Assembly: GCA_965221795.1 (NCBI GenBank)
Contig: OZ244914.1
Location: 1,426,001 to 1,490,000 of the forward strand
From: VYFG01 sp965221795
Lineage (GTDB): Bacteria; Pseudomonadota; Gammaproteobacteria; Arenicellales; Poriferihabitantaceae
DNA: 64,000 nucleotides
Direction: 5' to 3'
The position numbers and the translations under genes are program-made. Positions 17,857 to 27,526 of the stretch are shown piece after piece (the first letter of the stretch is position 1; each line of letters opens with the position of its first letter). The notes under the pieces were generated by a model, which had not been told where the DNA came from, made no database searches, and was given only the letters and a program-made list of their open reading frames with translations.

Positions 17857-18563
17857 CGCCTGATATCGTCATTATTCTGACTGCATTTTTCCTCGGCTTA
17901 TTAGGGTCCATTCACTGCATGGGCATGTGTGCCGGCATCGCTGGGATGCTGCATACGCCTACCACCAATCGTCCAGAAGATCACACCCGGGGACGACGGA
18001 TGAAGATCGCCCTCGTCTACAACGGTGGTCGTATCAGCAGCTATATGTTGGCAGGTGCGATTGCAGCCCAAACCGGCATCTCCCTGCTGGGACTGCTCGG
18101 AGCTCAAGCCGGTCAGATACTGGCGCAGATGATTGGTGGACTGTTCATGATGCTGCTTGGACTCTACCTTGCCGGCTGGGGCAATGCATTGGCCCCGCTG
18201 GAACGCCTGGGCCTGAAATTGTGGCAGGGACTGTCTCCGTTGGCACGGTACCTGTTACCCATTGACCGTTATCATCGGATATTTGTGGCCGGCATACTCT
18301 GGGGCTGGCTCCCATGCGGTCTGGTATATTCCGCCCTCGCACTGGTGCTGGTCAGTGGCGACCCTCTGATCGGAACCTTAGCCATGGCCGCTTTTGGTCT
18401 CGGCACCCTACCGCTGGTTTCCGCTCTGAGTTTTCTCCGTGGCGAAGAGTGGCTGATGCGACAACCGATAGTACGCAAAGTCGCAGGAACCGTCATCCTG
18501 TTGTTCGGTGCCGTCCTGTTTACCGGATTAATAGCTCCCCATGGCGGTGGTCTGAGCAGTTAA
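17853..18563 (+). CDS. TauE/SafE-type (UreH_2/DsbD-like) membrane protein of the cco cluster
   Basis: A 236-residue protein with six helices and the signature LGLLGSIHCMGMCAGIAGML, whose Cys/Met residues (HCMGMC) are conserved in the UreH_2/DsbD-TM group. Members next to ccoG-ccoH are usually annotated as sulfite-exporter TauE/SafE family, with suspected roles in copper or thiol handling during oxidase assembly. Overlaps ccoH by 4 bp. Downstream the operon is cut off from ccoI/ccoS by IS remnants, and these genes lie on the opposite strand. Confidence 0.85.
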   Translation: MTPDIVIILTAFFLGLLGSIHCMGMCAGIAGMLHTPTTNRPEDHTRGRRMKIALVYNGGRISSYMLAGAIAAQTGISLLGLLGAQAGQILAQMIGGLFMMLLGLYLAGWGNALAPLERLGLKLWQGLSPLARYLLPIDRYHRIFVAGILWGWLPCGLVYSALALVLVSGDPLIGTLAMAAFGLGTLPLVSALSFLRGEEWLMRQPIVRKVAGTVILLFGAVLFTGLIAPHGGGLSS

Positions 18564-19250
18564 TTGATCGACCCCGAAAATCTGTTTCAAGAGACCGCCA
18601 GCGCCCATGATGGAACACCGCCCGGCTCGGATCCCGGTATTTTCTATCGCGCCGTCGTTCCCGGGCGTTCGTGGAGCTTCAAAGCGTCGCAAATGCGGCC
18701 TCCAAGCCCCAAAATCCAGCGACCAAAAAACCGCAGCAGACGGAGAATCCGCTGCAGGTTATGACCGGCACCGCAGTACATTCATCCGATCCCCTTCCAC
18801 CCCCCGGAGCCCGTTCCACCCCAGATGACCATCCGATTTCTGATGCCCAATCACCGGCTTGATGGCCTGCCGACGCCTGAGACACTTCCGCAGTCGCCGG
18901 GCCACCATGCCCCGCCGCTGCCCGGAAAAGTACACCGAAGCCTCGCCCTCGTCATGCCCCCGGTCGCCGCGGTCGAGGAACCCCTCGTCGTTCGACCGCC
19001 CCGTCGGGTGCCGAACCGGGTCCAGCGCTGGCTTCAGGAATTGTCCGTCATCGGGATTCCCTGCCAGCCATCCCGCTCAGAATAAAGCCGCTCCGGCGGG
19101 CGGTGGCAATGCTCGCCTTGACGCCGAACTCATACTGCCGATGGGCCTTGCCTTTACGGATAAACTCGACTTCCGATGCATGCAGGCTGTACAAGTTTGT
19201 TCCGGCCCTTCTTCTGCTACGCCAGCAACCGCCGGGCGGGTAGTCCGAGC
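18564..19250 (-). pseudogene. IS5-like transposase remnant, copy B
   Basis: The C-terminal half of the transposase seen in copies A and C: KAHRQYEFGVKASIAT-like, GNPDDGQF, FLDRGDRGHDEGEAS, FSGQRRGMVAR and PVIGHQKSDGHLGWNGL in minus-strand frames. The N-terminal half is deleted. It keeps the GFLDRG segment that copy C has lost. The left end (18566 GATCGACCCCGAAAATCTGT) aligns with the left end of copy C. Inactive. Confidence 0.65.
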
Positions 19251-19261
19251 TAAGCCGCTTG

Positions 19262-19279
19262 CGCCGCCTGCAGGCGGCG
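19262..19279 (-). terminator. GC palindrome downstream of coiled-coil/TM gene
   Basis: An 18-bp perfect palindrome (CGCCGCCTGCAGGCGGCG) 6 bp after the stop of the gene at 19285-19566. Nearly the same palindrome follows the related gene at 34.8-35.1 kb. No T-run follows, so it is an mRNA-end hairpin or a repeat end rather than a classical intrinsic terminator. Confidence 0.45.
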
Positions 19280-19284
19280 GCAGT

Positions 19285-19566
19285 TTATTTGGCAGGTATT
19301 CCGACCAGAGCCAAGAACGCAAAGCCCGCGGCCAGGACAGCTATTGTTATCGCGATCTGGGCGATCCCGAACCCGACCGTCCAGCGCAGGTTGTCCTTGT
19401 CGCGCCTGGCGATGTCGGCTCGCAGCCGGTCCAGTGCCGATTCTGTCTCAGCGTAATTTGTCTTCATGTCTGCCCTCAATACGGCGATATCCTCCACCCG
19501 TTCCTGGTTCTGCTCTTTCAGTTCCCGGAGCTGTCTTTCCAGCTCCCGATTCCCATGCATCATCAT
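19285..19566 (-). CDS. coiled-coil/transmembrane small protein (dispersed family member)
   Basis: A 93-residue protein: an N-terminal coiled coil (ERQLRELKEQNQERVEDIAV, LRADMKTNYAETESALDRLR), the link RRDKDNLRW, and one C-terminal membrane helix (AQIAITIAVLAAGFAFLAL). The same order, and the RRDKDNLRW link, occur in the decayed gene at 34.8-35.1 kb; related genes are tandemly repeated at 28.8-30.2 kb. The 5' end overlaps the C-terminal codons of ccoS, so this unit seems to have been inserted at the ccoS end. Function unknown; the architecture resembles DUF1640/Bdr-type proteins. Confidence 0.6.
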   Translation of the reverse strand: MMMHGNRELERQLRELKEQNQERVEDIAVLRADMKTNYAETESALDRLRADIARRDKDNLRWTVGFGIAQIAITIAVLAAGFAFLALVGIPAK

Positions 19567-19696
19567 CCATCAAAATGCGATGAGCTGGCCCCTGAAGATC
19601 GTCAAACTGTCCACTACGTACGGACCAAAGGAACGCCCCGATGATGGTCAGTACCAGAAGAATGGACAACGGAACCAGAAGATAGATGATTTCCAT
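19448..19696 (-). CDS. ccoS: cbb3-type oxidase maturation protein CcoS
   Basis: MEIIYLLVPLSILLVLTII starts the single membrane helix, followed by GAFLWSVRSGQFDDLQGPAH and RILMDDD, the CcoS signature. CcoS is required for haem and copper incorporation into CcoN. The ATG at 19696 lies 5 bp after the ccoI stop. The expected protein ends shortly after the MDDD motif; here about 35 further residues continue into the overlapping coiled-coil gene, so the original 3' end was probably replaced. Confidence 0.85.
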   Translation of the reverse strand: MEIIYLLVPLSILLVLTIIGAFLWSVRSGQFDDLQGPAHRILMDDDAWESGAGKTAPGTERAEPGTGGGYRRIEGRHEDKLR

Positions 19697-19701
19697 GAAA
19701 A

Positions 19702-22161
19702 TTACATTCGAGACAACCGCGCCGCATTCAGTACCACTACCACCGAACTGGCGGACATCCCCACACCGGCCAGCCAAGGCGGAACCATCCCCGCAAGAGC
19801 GGCCGGAATCGCCAGTATATTATAGGTCAGTGCCCAAACAATATTCTGGCGGATAATGCGGAATGTGCGAGCCGCAATGTGCCGAGCGTCATCCAGTACC
19901 TTGAGGTCAGTCGCGGTAATCACCAGGTCCGCATTGACGGCGGCCAGATTGACATTGTGCGCAATGGCAATCCCGACATGGGCCTGCGACAGTGCGGGAG
20001 CATCGTTGATCCCATCCCCCACCATGGCCACCACCCGGCCCTCTTCGATCCATGCCTTAAGCACCACAAGTTTTTGCTCCGGCAAGCACTCCCCACGGGC
20101 ATCACGAATCTCCAGTTCGCAGGCCAATTGGTGCACAGTGCGAGACCGGTCGCCGGACAGAAGGGATACCGCAATTTCCTCTTCCTGCAGTGATTTCACC
20201 AGATCCCTGGCCCCCGGACGGATATGATCATGAAGCTGGAACGTCGCCAGGAGCTTGGATTCATTCGCCAGCATCACTCGCGAACCCGATATCCCGCTAT
20301 TCTGGTTTGCGGTTTCTTCTTCTGCAAGGTGGCCCACAATTTCGGAAACAAACTCAACCGATCCCAGACGATAGTATTTGCCGTCCACAAAACCATGAAC
20401 TCCCTGACCCGGAAGAGTCAAGAAGCCCGACACCTTGGGAAGCGGTGCGTTCCCTGCCGCAGCAAGCAATGGCCGGGCCAGTGGATGACAAGCCCCTTGC
20501 TCCAGTGCAGCCGCGATACGGACGGCCGTTTCCGTATCGATATCGTCGGGTGTGATCACTTGATCCAACTTCATCTCTCCGCTGGTTAATGTTCCGGTCT
20601 TGTCAAAAATCACATGATCCACCCGGCAGAGCGTTTCCAATACATGGCCACGGATCACATGTACCCCACGGCGTAGCAAGCTGCTGGATGCGGCATGGAA
20701 CGCCAGGGGAGTCGCAAGGGACAATGCGCAGGGACAGGTCACCACCAGGACCGCAATTGTGGTGGGGAGCCAGGTTGGGGTCCCCAGCCAAAGACCGGCG
20801 ATGGCAACCAGAAAAGCCAGCAGGACAACGCCCACAACGAACCAGCGAGCCACCCGTTCCGCCAACTGGGAAATCCGTGGCTTGTCCGCATGGGAGTGCG
20901 CCGCCAAACGCAAGATCGAATCGAGAGTCGTCGTGCCCGCACATGCGGTAATTTCGATGGTCACCGGCTGCGACAGATTGACCGACCCGGCCATCACCGG
21001 TTCTCCCACGCCCCGCATCACCGGCCGATCTTCCCCGGTAATGAGGGATTCGTCGAATTGCGAATGCCCCTCATGGATGACTCCATCGGTGGGTATCACT
21101 TCCCCCGATCGAACCAGCATACATTCACCTAACTCCAATTCCACCGTCGGAACCGTTTCCAGCGTATCATCATCCCGCCAACGTCTTGCCGTTCCCGGAA
21201 CCACGGCCGCCAGAGTATCCATAGCCTGTGCCCCTTGTAACCGGGTGGACTGCTCCAGGTATCGTGCGCCCAGCAAGAAAAAGACAAACATGGCGATGGA
21301 ATCGTAGTACACCTCACCATGGCCAGAAACAACCGCCCACAAACTGCCGGCAAAGGCCAGGCTGATCCCGAGACTGACGGGAAGATCCATACCCGGTGCC
21401 CGGTTGCGTATGCCGCGCAGCGCACCACGAAAAAAAGGCTGGGCAGAATAGCCCATGATCGGCAAAACCAGCAGGAGATTGGTCCGGCGCAGGAACTCCC
21501 GCAATTCCGGTTCCATACCGAACCAGTTCCCGGCATACAACGCCACACTGATGACCATGATCTGCATACCCAGAGCAGCGGCCACGCCCAAGCGTTTGAG
21601 CAGCTCTCGACGCTGCTGTTCCTGCAGCGACTGATCCGCCTCCCGAGTATAGGGTAAAGCCTGATAACCGATCTGATATACCGCCCACATCAGATCACTT
21701 ACCCGGGCTTGGGCCGGGTCCCAATGAACGTCCAACCGGTGCGTAGTGAAGTTGAGGCTGGCGGATTTGACCCCCGGCAGTTGTGCGATCCATTGCTCAA
21801 TCAGCCAGATGCAGGCAGCACAGGCGATTCCTTCAATGAGGAACTCTCCGTTGGCATCATGGTCCGCCTGTGTCAGCCAACCCTGTTGCAGTCTGGGATT
21901 GTCGTACACCCGAAACTGTTCATGATCGGTCGGATCCAGCCGATTCCCGGGAGCTTCCCGCAAGGCGTAGTAGCGTTCCATGCCGCCTGCAGTAATCACG
22001 TCGGTGACAGCCAGGCAGCCGGCACAACAAAACTCCCGCATCTGCCCTTCCGAGAAGGACCGAAACTCTCCGGGCTTCAAAACCGGCAACCCACAATGGA
22101 AACAGGCACAATCCGGTGAGAGTCCGACAGGGATTTCGGGTTCCATGATATTGTCGGTCAC
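19702..22161 (-). CDS. ccoI: copper-translocating P-type ATPase of cbb3 oxidase assembly
   Basis: A complete 819-residue CcoI/FixI ATPase. In order: N-terminal CFHCGLPV and a CCAGC cluster, a heavy-metal-associated domain with GIACAACIWLIE, eight membrane helices, phosphatase loop SLITGE, the metal site TCPCALSLA, phosphorylation site DKTGTLTSGE and the hinge GDGINDAPALSQA. It exports Cu(I) to the periplasm for the CuB centre of CcoN. It forms a ccoI-ccoS unit convergent with ccoNOQPGH. The ATG at 22161 places the cysteine pair near residue 20, as expected. Confidence 0.95.
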   Translation of the reverse strand: MTDNIMEPEIPVGLSPDCACFHCGLPVLKPGEFRSFSEGQMREFCCAGCLAVTDVITAGGMERYYALREAPGNRLDPTDHEQFRVYDNPRLQQGWLTQADHDANGEFLIEGIACAACIWLIEQWIAQLPGVKSASLNFTTHRLDVHWDPAQARVSDLMWAVYQIGYQALPYTREADQSLQEQQRRELLKRLGVAAALGMQIMVISVALYAGNWFGMEPELREFLRRTNLLLVLPIMGYSAQPFFRGALRGIRNRAPGMDLPVSLGISLAFAGSLWAVVSGHGEVYYDSIAMFVFFLLGARYLEQSTRLQGAQAMDTLAAVVPGTARRWRDDDTLETVPTVELELGECMLVRSGEVIPTDGVIHEGHSQFDESLITGEDRPVMRGVGEPVMAGSVNLSQPVTIEITACAGTTTLDSILRLAAHSHADKPRISQLAERVARWFVVGVVLLAFLVAIAGLWLGTPTWLPTTIAVLVVTCPCALSLATPLAFHAASSSLLRRGVHVIRGHVLETLCRVDHVIFDKTGTLTSGEMKLDQVITPDDIDTETAVRIAAALEQGACHPLARPLLAAAGNAPLPKVSGFLTLPGQGVHGFVDGKYYRLGSVEFVSEIVGHLAEEETANQNSGISGSRVMLANESKLLATFQLHDHIRPGARDLVKSLQEEEIAVSLLSGDRSRTVHQLACELEIRDARGECLPEQKLVVLKAWIEEGRVVAMVGDGINDAPALSQAHVGIAIAHNVNLAAVNADLVITATDLKVLDDARHIAARTFRIIRQNIVWALTYNILAIPAALAGMVPPWLAGVGMSASSVVVVLNAARLSRM

Positions 22162-22571
22162 CTCCCAGCTAGGTACGCCGGGCCGGATAATGAAATCGGC
22201 TTTTCCAGAGACAGCGAGGGGATCCCTCCTTCAGATACGACTGACTCCCGCATGAAAGAATCAGGGCACCTGCCAGAATCTCTGTGACCAATCAGACCCG
22301 CACGCCATGTTTCTCGGCAAATCGCAAAACTCCCAAACGATCCCGGCAACCCGCGCAACAAACGAACCCAATGAAACCAAACCCCTTCTCCCGCGATTTT
22401 TATCAAGTAGAAATATAGCAGGGTTTGGATCATGCCGGCAGAGACAGATACGGTCAGTGACCACATGGCCTGACGGTCACTGACGGGCAGCGCAAGTGAG
22501 TTCCCCTGCCGCCAGAGCACTGTATGCGGTCAAGCCCCGGAACCCGTCCCAGAAAGCTTGCCCACCGGTAG
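22162..22571. other. intergenic region, nothing recognised
   Basis: Between purC and ccoI, both leftward. The only open frames overlap or lack any protein-like pattern. An AT-rich stretch at about 22380-22430 could hold the ccoI promoter. Confidence 0.35.
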
Positions 22572-23477
22572 TCAAGCCATAACGGAGTCCGCTGTCCACA
22601 TGAGTCGACGTTCCGCCTCCCGATACTTTTCCGCCGTTTTGAGAATCAGGTCTTCGGGCAGGCGTGGGCCGGGCGCTTTCTTGTTCCAATCCAGGGTCTC
22701 AAGATAATCCCGGACAAACTGTTTGTCGAAACTCGGTGGACTCATATCGGGTCGATAGGTGTCCAGAGGCCAAAAGCGAGAAGAATCGGGGGTCAAAACC
22801 TCATCAATGAGATAGAGCATACCGGCCTCATCCAGGCCAAACTCCAATTTGGTATCAGCAATGATCACCCCTCTTTGGCGGGCATAATCCGACGACTCCT
22901 GGTAAATTCGAATACTGATGCCACGGATTTGTTCGGCCAAAGGGCCGCCGATCAGGTCTGCGGCCTGATCAAAAGTAATGTTTTCATCATGGTTTCCCCG
23001 GCATGCCTTGGTAGCGGGGGTAAAGAGCGGCTTCTGTAACGGGTCGGCCTGACGCAGCCCCGGAGGCAATGAAATACCACAGACTGCACCGGTTTCCTGA
23101 TAGTCCTTCCAGCCGGACCCGATCAGATAGCCCCGCACCACGGCTTCAATCGGCAGGGGTTTCAATCGCTTGACAATGGTGGTCCGTTCCCGGAGTTCTG
23201 CACACTGGTCGGGGTCGGGAATGGCATCTGATAGATCTACCGGGACCAGGTGGTTGGCGACAATCTGCCGGGTTCGCTTAAACCAGAAATTGGAAATACG
23301 GGTCAAAATTTCTCCCTTGCCGGGGATGGGCTGGGACAAAACCACATCAAAGGCAGACAATCGGTCAGTGGCGATGATCAACAGATAGTCGGCACCAAGG
23401 GCGTAGAGATCCCGCACCTTTCCATGACTGATCCGTTTCAGGTGGTTGAGGTCAGAGGTAAACAGTGCTCGGGGCAT
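22572..23477 (-). CDS. purC: phosphoribosylaminoimidazole-succinocarboxamide synthase
   Basis: SAICAR synthase of purine biosynthesis, 301 residues, of the longer type. It ligates CAIR and aspartate with ATP. Motifs: GKVRDLYALG (ATP site), DRLSAFDVVL, VVRGYLIGSGWKDYQ, HDENITF, ADTKLEFGLDE and LIDEVLTPDSSRFWP. The ATG at 23477 starts at MPRALFTSDL; a start at 23582 would overlap parC. The gene lies 22 bp downstream of parC and may be co-transcribed. Confidence 0.95.
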   Translation of the reverse strand: MPRALFTSDLNHLKRISHGKVRDLYALGADYLLIIATDRLSAFDVVLSQPIPGKGEILTRISNFWFKRTRQIVANHLVPVDLSDAIPDPDQCAELRERTTIVKRLKPLPIEAVVRGYLIGSGWKDYQETGAVCGISLPPGLRQADPLQKPLFTPATKACRGNHDENITFDQAADLIGGPLAEQIRGISIRIYQESSDYARQRGVIIADTKLEFGLDEAGMLYLIDEVLTPDSSRFWPLDTYRPDMSPPSFDKQFVRDYLETLDWNKKAPGPRLPEDLILKTAEKYREAERRLMWTADSVMA

Positions 23478-23499
23478 GACGCAAGAATAGGCAAAACCC

Positions 23500-25785
23500 T
23501 TATCGACGAATGGATTCAATGCGGAAAGCCTGCCGGAATCCTTTGGGAAGCAAGCGACCGCGTTGGCCTCTGCGGCCAACATAGTGATCGAAATCGGAAG
23601 GCTTCAGGTTGAGGTAGCGCTTGCCACTGTAGAGGCGCAAATGCTCACCTTCACGAAAGACCACCAAGTCCACCATGGACTCCTCGCCCGAGGCTCGCTT
23701 GACGGCCGGGATATGGATTAGTCTGTTGCCTTTGCCGCGGGATAATTTCGGCAATTCTCCAACCGTGAAGATCAGCAACCGGCCATCACAGGTCACCAAT
23801 GCCACCCAGTCTTCTTCATAGTCATCAATCGGTTGGGGCTGCAAGACGGCTATACCTTCCGGCACTCGAATGGTTGCCTTGCCAGAACGATTTCGGGTGG
23901 CCAAGTCTCCCAGCCTGGCCACAAAACCAAAGCCAGCAGACGAGCAGAGCAGATATTCCTTGTCCTCCGTTCCCATCATCAAACCGCGAAAACAAGCCCC
24001 GGCCTGCGGATTGATCATGCTGCTGACAGGTTCTCCAAGGCTCCGCGCGGAAGGCAGCCCATGCGGAACGAGGCCATACGTGCGCCCATCCGAATCAAGA
24101 CAAAGCAGTAGTTCGTTGGTCTTGCCCAGCACCGAACACAGGAAATTGTCGCCAGACTTGAAGGACAACCGGGACGGGTCCAGATCATGCCCCTTGGCTG
24201 CCCGGATCCAGCCTTTTTCCGACAGCACGACTGTGATCGGTTCCACGGGCATCAGTGCCTTGGGGTCCAAGGCCTTAGACACTTCGCGTTCGGCAAGTGG
24301 AGAGAGGCGTGAGTCGCCAAACTCCCTGGCATCCGCAAGGAGTTCATTCCGCACCAGATGAGTCAACTGCCGACGGGAGCCCAGTACTGATTCCAGCCAT
24401 TTCCTCTCGTTTTGCAGTTCATCATGCTCATGCCGAATCTTCATTTCCTCCAACTGGGCCAGACGACGCAGCTTGAGTTCCAGAATCGCCTCTGTCTGAA
24501 TCTCCGTCAAATGAAACCGCTGCATCAGGATCAGTTTGGGGCGGTCCTCTGTACGGATAATCTGAATCACTTCCTCTATGTGGCGAAAGGCGATGAGCAA
24601 GCCCTCCAGAACATGTATCTGATGGACGATCTTATCGTGCCGAAACTGCAAACGGGACTTGACCGTCTCCCGTCGGTACTCCAGCCATTCCTGCAACAGC
24701 GATTTCAGGTCAAACACCCGTGGTCGGCCATGCAGATCGATCATATTCAGGTTGACGCGATAGCTTCGCTCCAGATCGGTCGTGGCAAATAGGTGGCTCA
24801 TGAGGGCATCTATATCGACCCGATTGGAACGGGGCTCAATCACCAGGCGAATCGGGTTTTCATGATCCGATTCATCTCGCAGATCGGAGATCATCGGCAA
24901 CTTCTTCGCGGCCATTTGTGTCGCAATCTGTTCCAGAACCCGAGCCCCGGACACCTGGTACGGAAGGGCATGAATGACCACGCCCCCAGACTCTTTCTGC
25001 CAGGCCGCTCGCAATTTCAGAGTACCGTTCCCGGTTTTATAGATCTGAAGAATTTCGTCCCGGGATGAAATCAGTTCGGCTTCCGTGGGATAGTCCGGTC
25101 CACCGATCTGTGCACACAGGTCAGACAGGGAAGCCTTCGGGTTGTCCAGAAGGCAAACACAGGCGTTCACTACTTCGCCCAAGTTGTGTGGTGGGATATC
25201 GGTAGCCATACCCACGGCGATACCGGAACCACCATTGAGCAGGACATTGGGCAATCGTGCCGGCAGCAAGCGGGGCTCTTGCAGGGTACCATCAAAATTG
25301 GGCATCCAGTCTGCCGTACCCTGGTCTAGCTCCGCTAACAGCAGTTGGGCATATCGGGTCAGGCGAGATTCCGTGTAGCGCATCGCGGCAAACGACTTCG
25401 GATCATCCTGGCTGCCCCAGTTGCCCTGGCCATCAATGAGTGGGTAGCGATAACTGAAAGACTGTGCCATCAGAACCATGGCTTCATAACAGGCACTATC
25501 GCCATGGGGATGAAACTTGCCCAGCACATCGCCCACAGTGCGAGCGGATTTTTTGTATTTGGCTCCGGCATGCAACCCCAGATCGGACATGGCATATACG
25601 ATGCGCCGCTGTACTGGTTTCAGGCCATCGGCGAGACTGGGCAGTGCCCGGTCGAGGATCACGTACATGGAATAGTTCAGGTACGCATGCTCAGTAAAAT
25701 GCGCGATGGAGACGGTGTCCAGCGCATGGGGGGGAATTGGCGGTAGGTTTTCGCGATCCTGCGAAAAATCGGGATCAGTCGGCAT
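23500..25785 (-). CDS. parC: DNA topoisomerase IV subunit A
   Basis: A 761-residue type IIA topoisomerase A subunit. YVILDRALPSLADGLKPVQR and FHPHGDSACYEAMV form the quinolone-binding region. The active-site Tyr is in AAMRYTESRL (near residue 135), a ParC-type context. The coiled-coil tower and a short C-terminal beta-propeller follow; the length fits ParC better than GyrA. It decatenates chromosomes together with ParE, which is not in the window. Confidence 0.95.
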   Translation of the reverse strand: MPTDPDFSQDRENLPPIPPHALDTVSIAHFTEHAYLNYSMYVILDRALPSLADGLKPVQRRIVYAMSDLGLHAGAKYKKSARTVGDVLGKFHPHGDSACYEAMVLMAQSFSYRYPLIDGQGNWGSQDDPKSFAAMRYTESRLTRYAQLLLAELDQGTADWMPNFDGTLQEPRLLPARLPNVLLNGGSGIAVGMATDIPPHNLGEVVNACVCLLDNPKASLSDLCAQIGGPDYPTEAELISSRDEILQIYKTGNGTLKLRAAWQKESGGVVIHALPYQVSGARVLEQIATQMAAKKLPMISDLRDESDHENPIRLVIEPRSNRVDIDALMSHLFATTDLERSYRVNLNMIDLHGRPRVFDLKSLLQEWLEYRRETVKSRLQFRHDKIVHQIHVLEGLLIAFRHIEEVIQIIRTEDRPKLILMQRFHLTEIQTEAILELKLRRLAQLEEMKIRHEHDELQNERKWLESVLGSRRQLTHLVRNELLADAREFGDSRLSPLAEREVSKALDPKALMPVEPITVVLSEKGWIRAAKGHDLDPSRLSFKSGDNFLCSVLGKTNELLLCLDSDGRTYGLVPHGLPSARSLGEPVSSMINPQAGACFRGLMMGTEDKEYLLCSSAGFGFVARLGDLATRNRSGKATIRVPEGIAVLQPQPIDDYEEDWVALVTCDGRLLIFTVGELPKLSRGKGNRLIHIPAVKRASGEESMVDLVVFREGEHLRLYSGKRYLNLKPSDFDHYVGRRGQRGRLLPKGFRQAFRIESIRR

Positions 25786-25833
25786 GAAGGGTTTGGGGCA
25801 GGATAGAGAGGGCGATTATAAACGAGAGGTGCA

Positions 25834-26649
25834 TCATGGCAGGATGCGGCGTTCCAGATCCTGGAAACCGATACGGCCCACTGCGGGTAGTTTAAGTGCC
25901 AAGGGGGAGAAATCGATTCCGGCCGTCAGCCCCAGCAGGTTGATCTCCAGACCCTCCTCAGGGGACAGCAACAGTCCGGCCAAGCCACCAAGGGTGACCT
26001 GGAAACCCCGACCACTGGGAGGAGTCTGCAGAATGCTGCCCCCGGTCGGGTAATCCTTGCCGATCGCATTGGGCGGCAAATCCAACGACAGTTCTGGCAC
26101 TTGACGCCCAAGGTACGCCACAAAAGTGTTGCTGTTCGGACCGGGCCAAATATCATATGTGGTATCATAAGGATATCGTCGGGCAGCATGATGGATGCGA
26201 TTGATCAACTCGTCCACTTCCTGTCCGCCGCGGATCTCGCGCAACAGGACCGGCTGACTCCCATACCAGTACTGATCCGGAACCCCCGGATGTATGCGCA
26301 CACTCCGCTGCCCTCCCCATCGCAGGGCAAACCCCAAAACTTCAATCCGCTGATACTCGAGTTGATGGGAATGCCGAGTGGCCACCCAGGCATGTACACC
26401 CAATGCGCCTCGCCATCGAACGGCCCTGGCAGCATAGACTTGGATGATGGCATCTTCGGTCTCCAGGAGATCCGGGGCCTGGCCGCTACTGTCACGGCGC
26501 AGCGACCACCATGGAGCCGTCGGATCCTGTTCAACATAATAGAGAGCGACCTGGTAGACTGCCGGCAGGAAATAGACGACCAATATGATGAATGCGCACC
26601 ATCGCAGGGGCGGGAGGATACGTCGCCGTCGACTCAATCTGGATCGCAT
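25834..26649 (-). CDS. DUF3750 family membrane-anchored protein
   Basis: A 271-residue protein with an arginine-rich N-terminus and one membrane helix (CAFIILVVYFLPAVYQVAL), then a globular domain with the DUF3750 pattern: IIQVYAARAVRWRGALGVHA, LLREIRGGQEVDELI, WPGPNSNTFVAYLGR and PNAIGKDY. The conserved GPNSNTF core suggests a cysteine-free amidase or transferase-like fold, but no function is established. Transcribed like parC and purC, 48 bp upstream of parC. Confidence 0.85.
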   Translation of the reverse strand: MRSRLSRRRRILPPLRWCAFIILVVYFLPAVYQVALYYVEQDPTAPWWSLRRDSSGQAPDLLETEDAIIQVYAARAVRWRGALGVHAWVATRHSHQLEYQRIEVLGFALRWGGQRSVRIHPGVPDQYWYGSQPVLLREIRGGQEVDELINRIHHAARRYPYDTTYDIWPGPNSNTFVAYLGRQVPELSLDLPPNAIGKDYPTGGSILQTPPSGRGFQVTLGGLAGLLLSPEEGLEINLLGLTAGIDFSPLALKLPAVGRIGFQDLERRILP

Positions 26650-26832
26650 TACGGATAATCTTCCATTCAGAGGCCTATCCGAATGGAATATGACGTGAAA
26701 AACAAGACTCCATGGAAACGGTGACAGGAATCTCGACGGGTAGTTCCGTACAGTTTTCGGCCCCCAAGTACCGGATCCATTGATCGACTATCTGCCGAGT
26801 TCCGGGAGAGGCCTGACTATCACTGTGCAGTT

Positions 26833-27390
26833 TTGCGTACGATCAATGATTTGTCCCCTATGAATATTGGCATCTCCCACTGCCTGATTGACGGCTCCTC
26901 GCCTCTGACATCGGATCAGCTCCTGACCATACTGGATGCCAAAAGCATCCCGCATCATACCGTTGACCATGCGCCGATGTGGACCGTTGAGGATGCAAAA
27001 GCCCTACGGTCCCCTGCTCCGTATGGTCACACCAAGAATCTGTTTGTACGCAACCGAAAAGGCAGAATGTGGTTGCTCACTTTGCACGAGGACCGTCAGG
27101 TCGACCTCAAAACCATGGCGACACTCATTGGCGACCGCCGGTTATCCTTCGCAAGTCCGCAGCGATTGATGCACTATCTTGGGGTCATTCCGGGTGCGGT
27201 GAGCATGTTTTCGGTACTCAATGATGTCACCCATGTGGTGACTTGTTGGATCGACGAGGCATTGCTGGAGGCTCCAGAATTGCACATTCATCCATTAATC
27301 AATACACGTACAACCACCATGGATCGGGAAGTGTTATTGACATTTCTGACTCAAAGAGGTTACCCATTCCAGACGCTCCGGTTCCATTGA
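26833..27390 (+). CDS. YbaK/ProX-type aminoacyl-tRNA deacylase
   Basis: A trans-editing deacylase domain protein (prolyl-tRNA associated). Motifs: IPHHTVDHAPMWTVEDAKAL, APYGHTKNLFVRNRKGRMWL, RLSFASPQRLMHYLGVIPGA and FSVLNDVTHVV, the full ProX/PrdX order. It hydrolyses mischarged Ala- or Cys-tRNA. The N-terminus is uncertain: ATG at 26833 or 26860, neither with a clear ribosome site; domain homology begins after the second. Single-gene unit, divergent from the DUF3750 gene. Confidence 0.85.
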   Translation: MRTINDLSPMNIGISHCLIDGSSPLTSDQLLTILDAKSIPHHTVDHAPMWTVEDAKALRSPAPYGHTKNLFVRNRKGRMWLLTLHEDRQVDLKTMATLIGDRRLSFASPQRLMHYLGVIPGAVSMFSVLNDVTHVVTCWIDEALLEAPELHIHPLINTRTTTMDREVLLTFLTQRGYPFQTLRFH

Positions 27391-27526
27391 TACGAACCCT
27401 GTCAACTGCCTTCACGGTGGCACATTGGAATGCAACCAGTTCAACACAGCCACTGCCCAGTGTGGGCGAGCGGGAGATACGGAAATACCACTCAGGAACC
27501 ACTCCACGATCTTAGGGCCTGCTGAC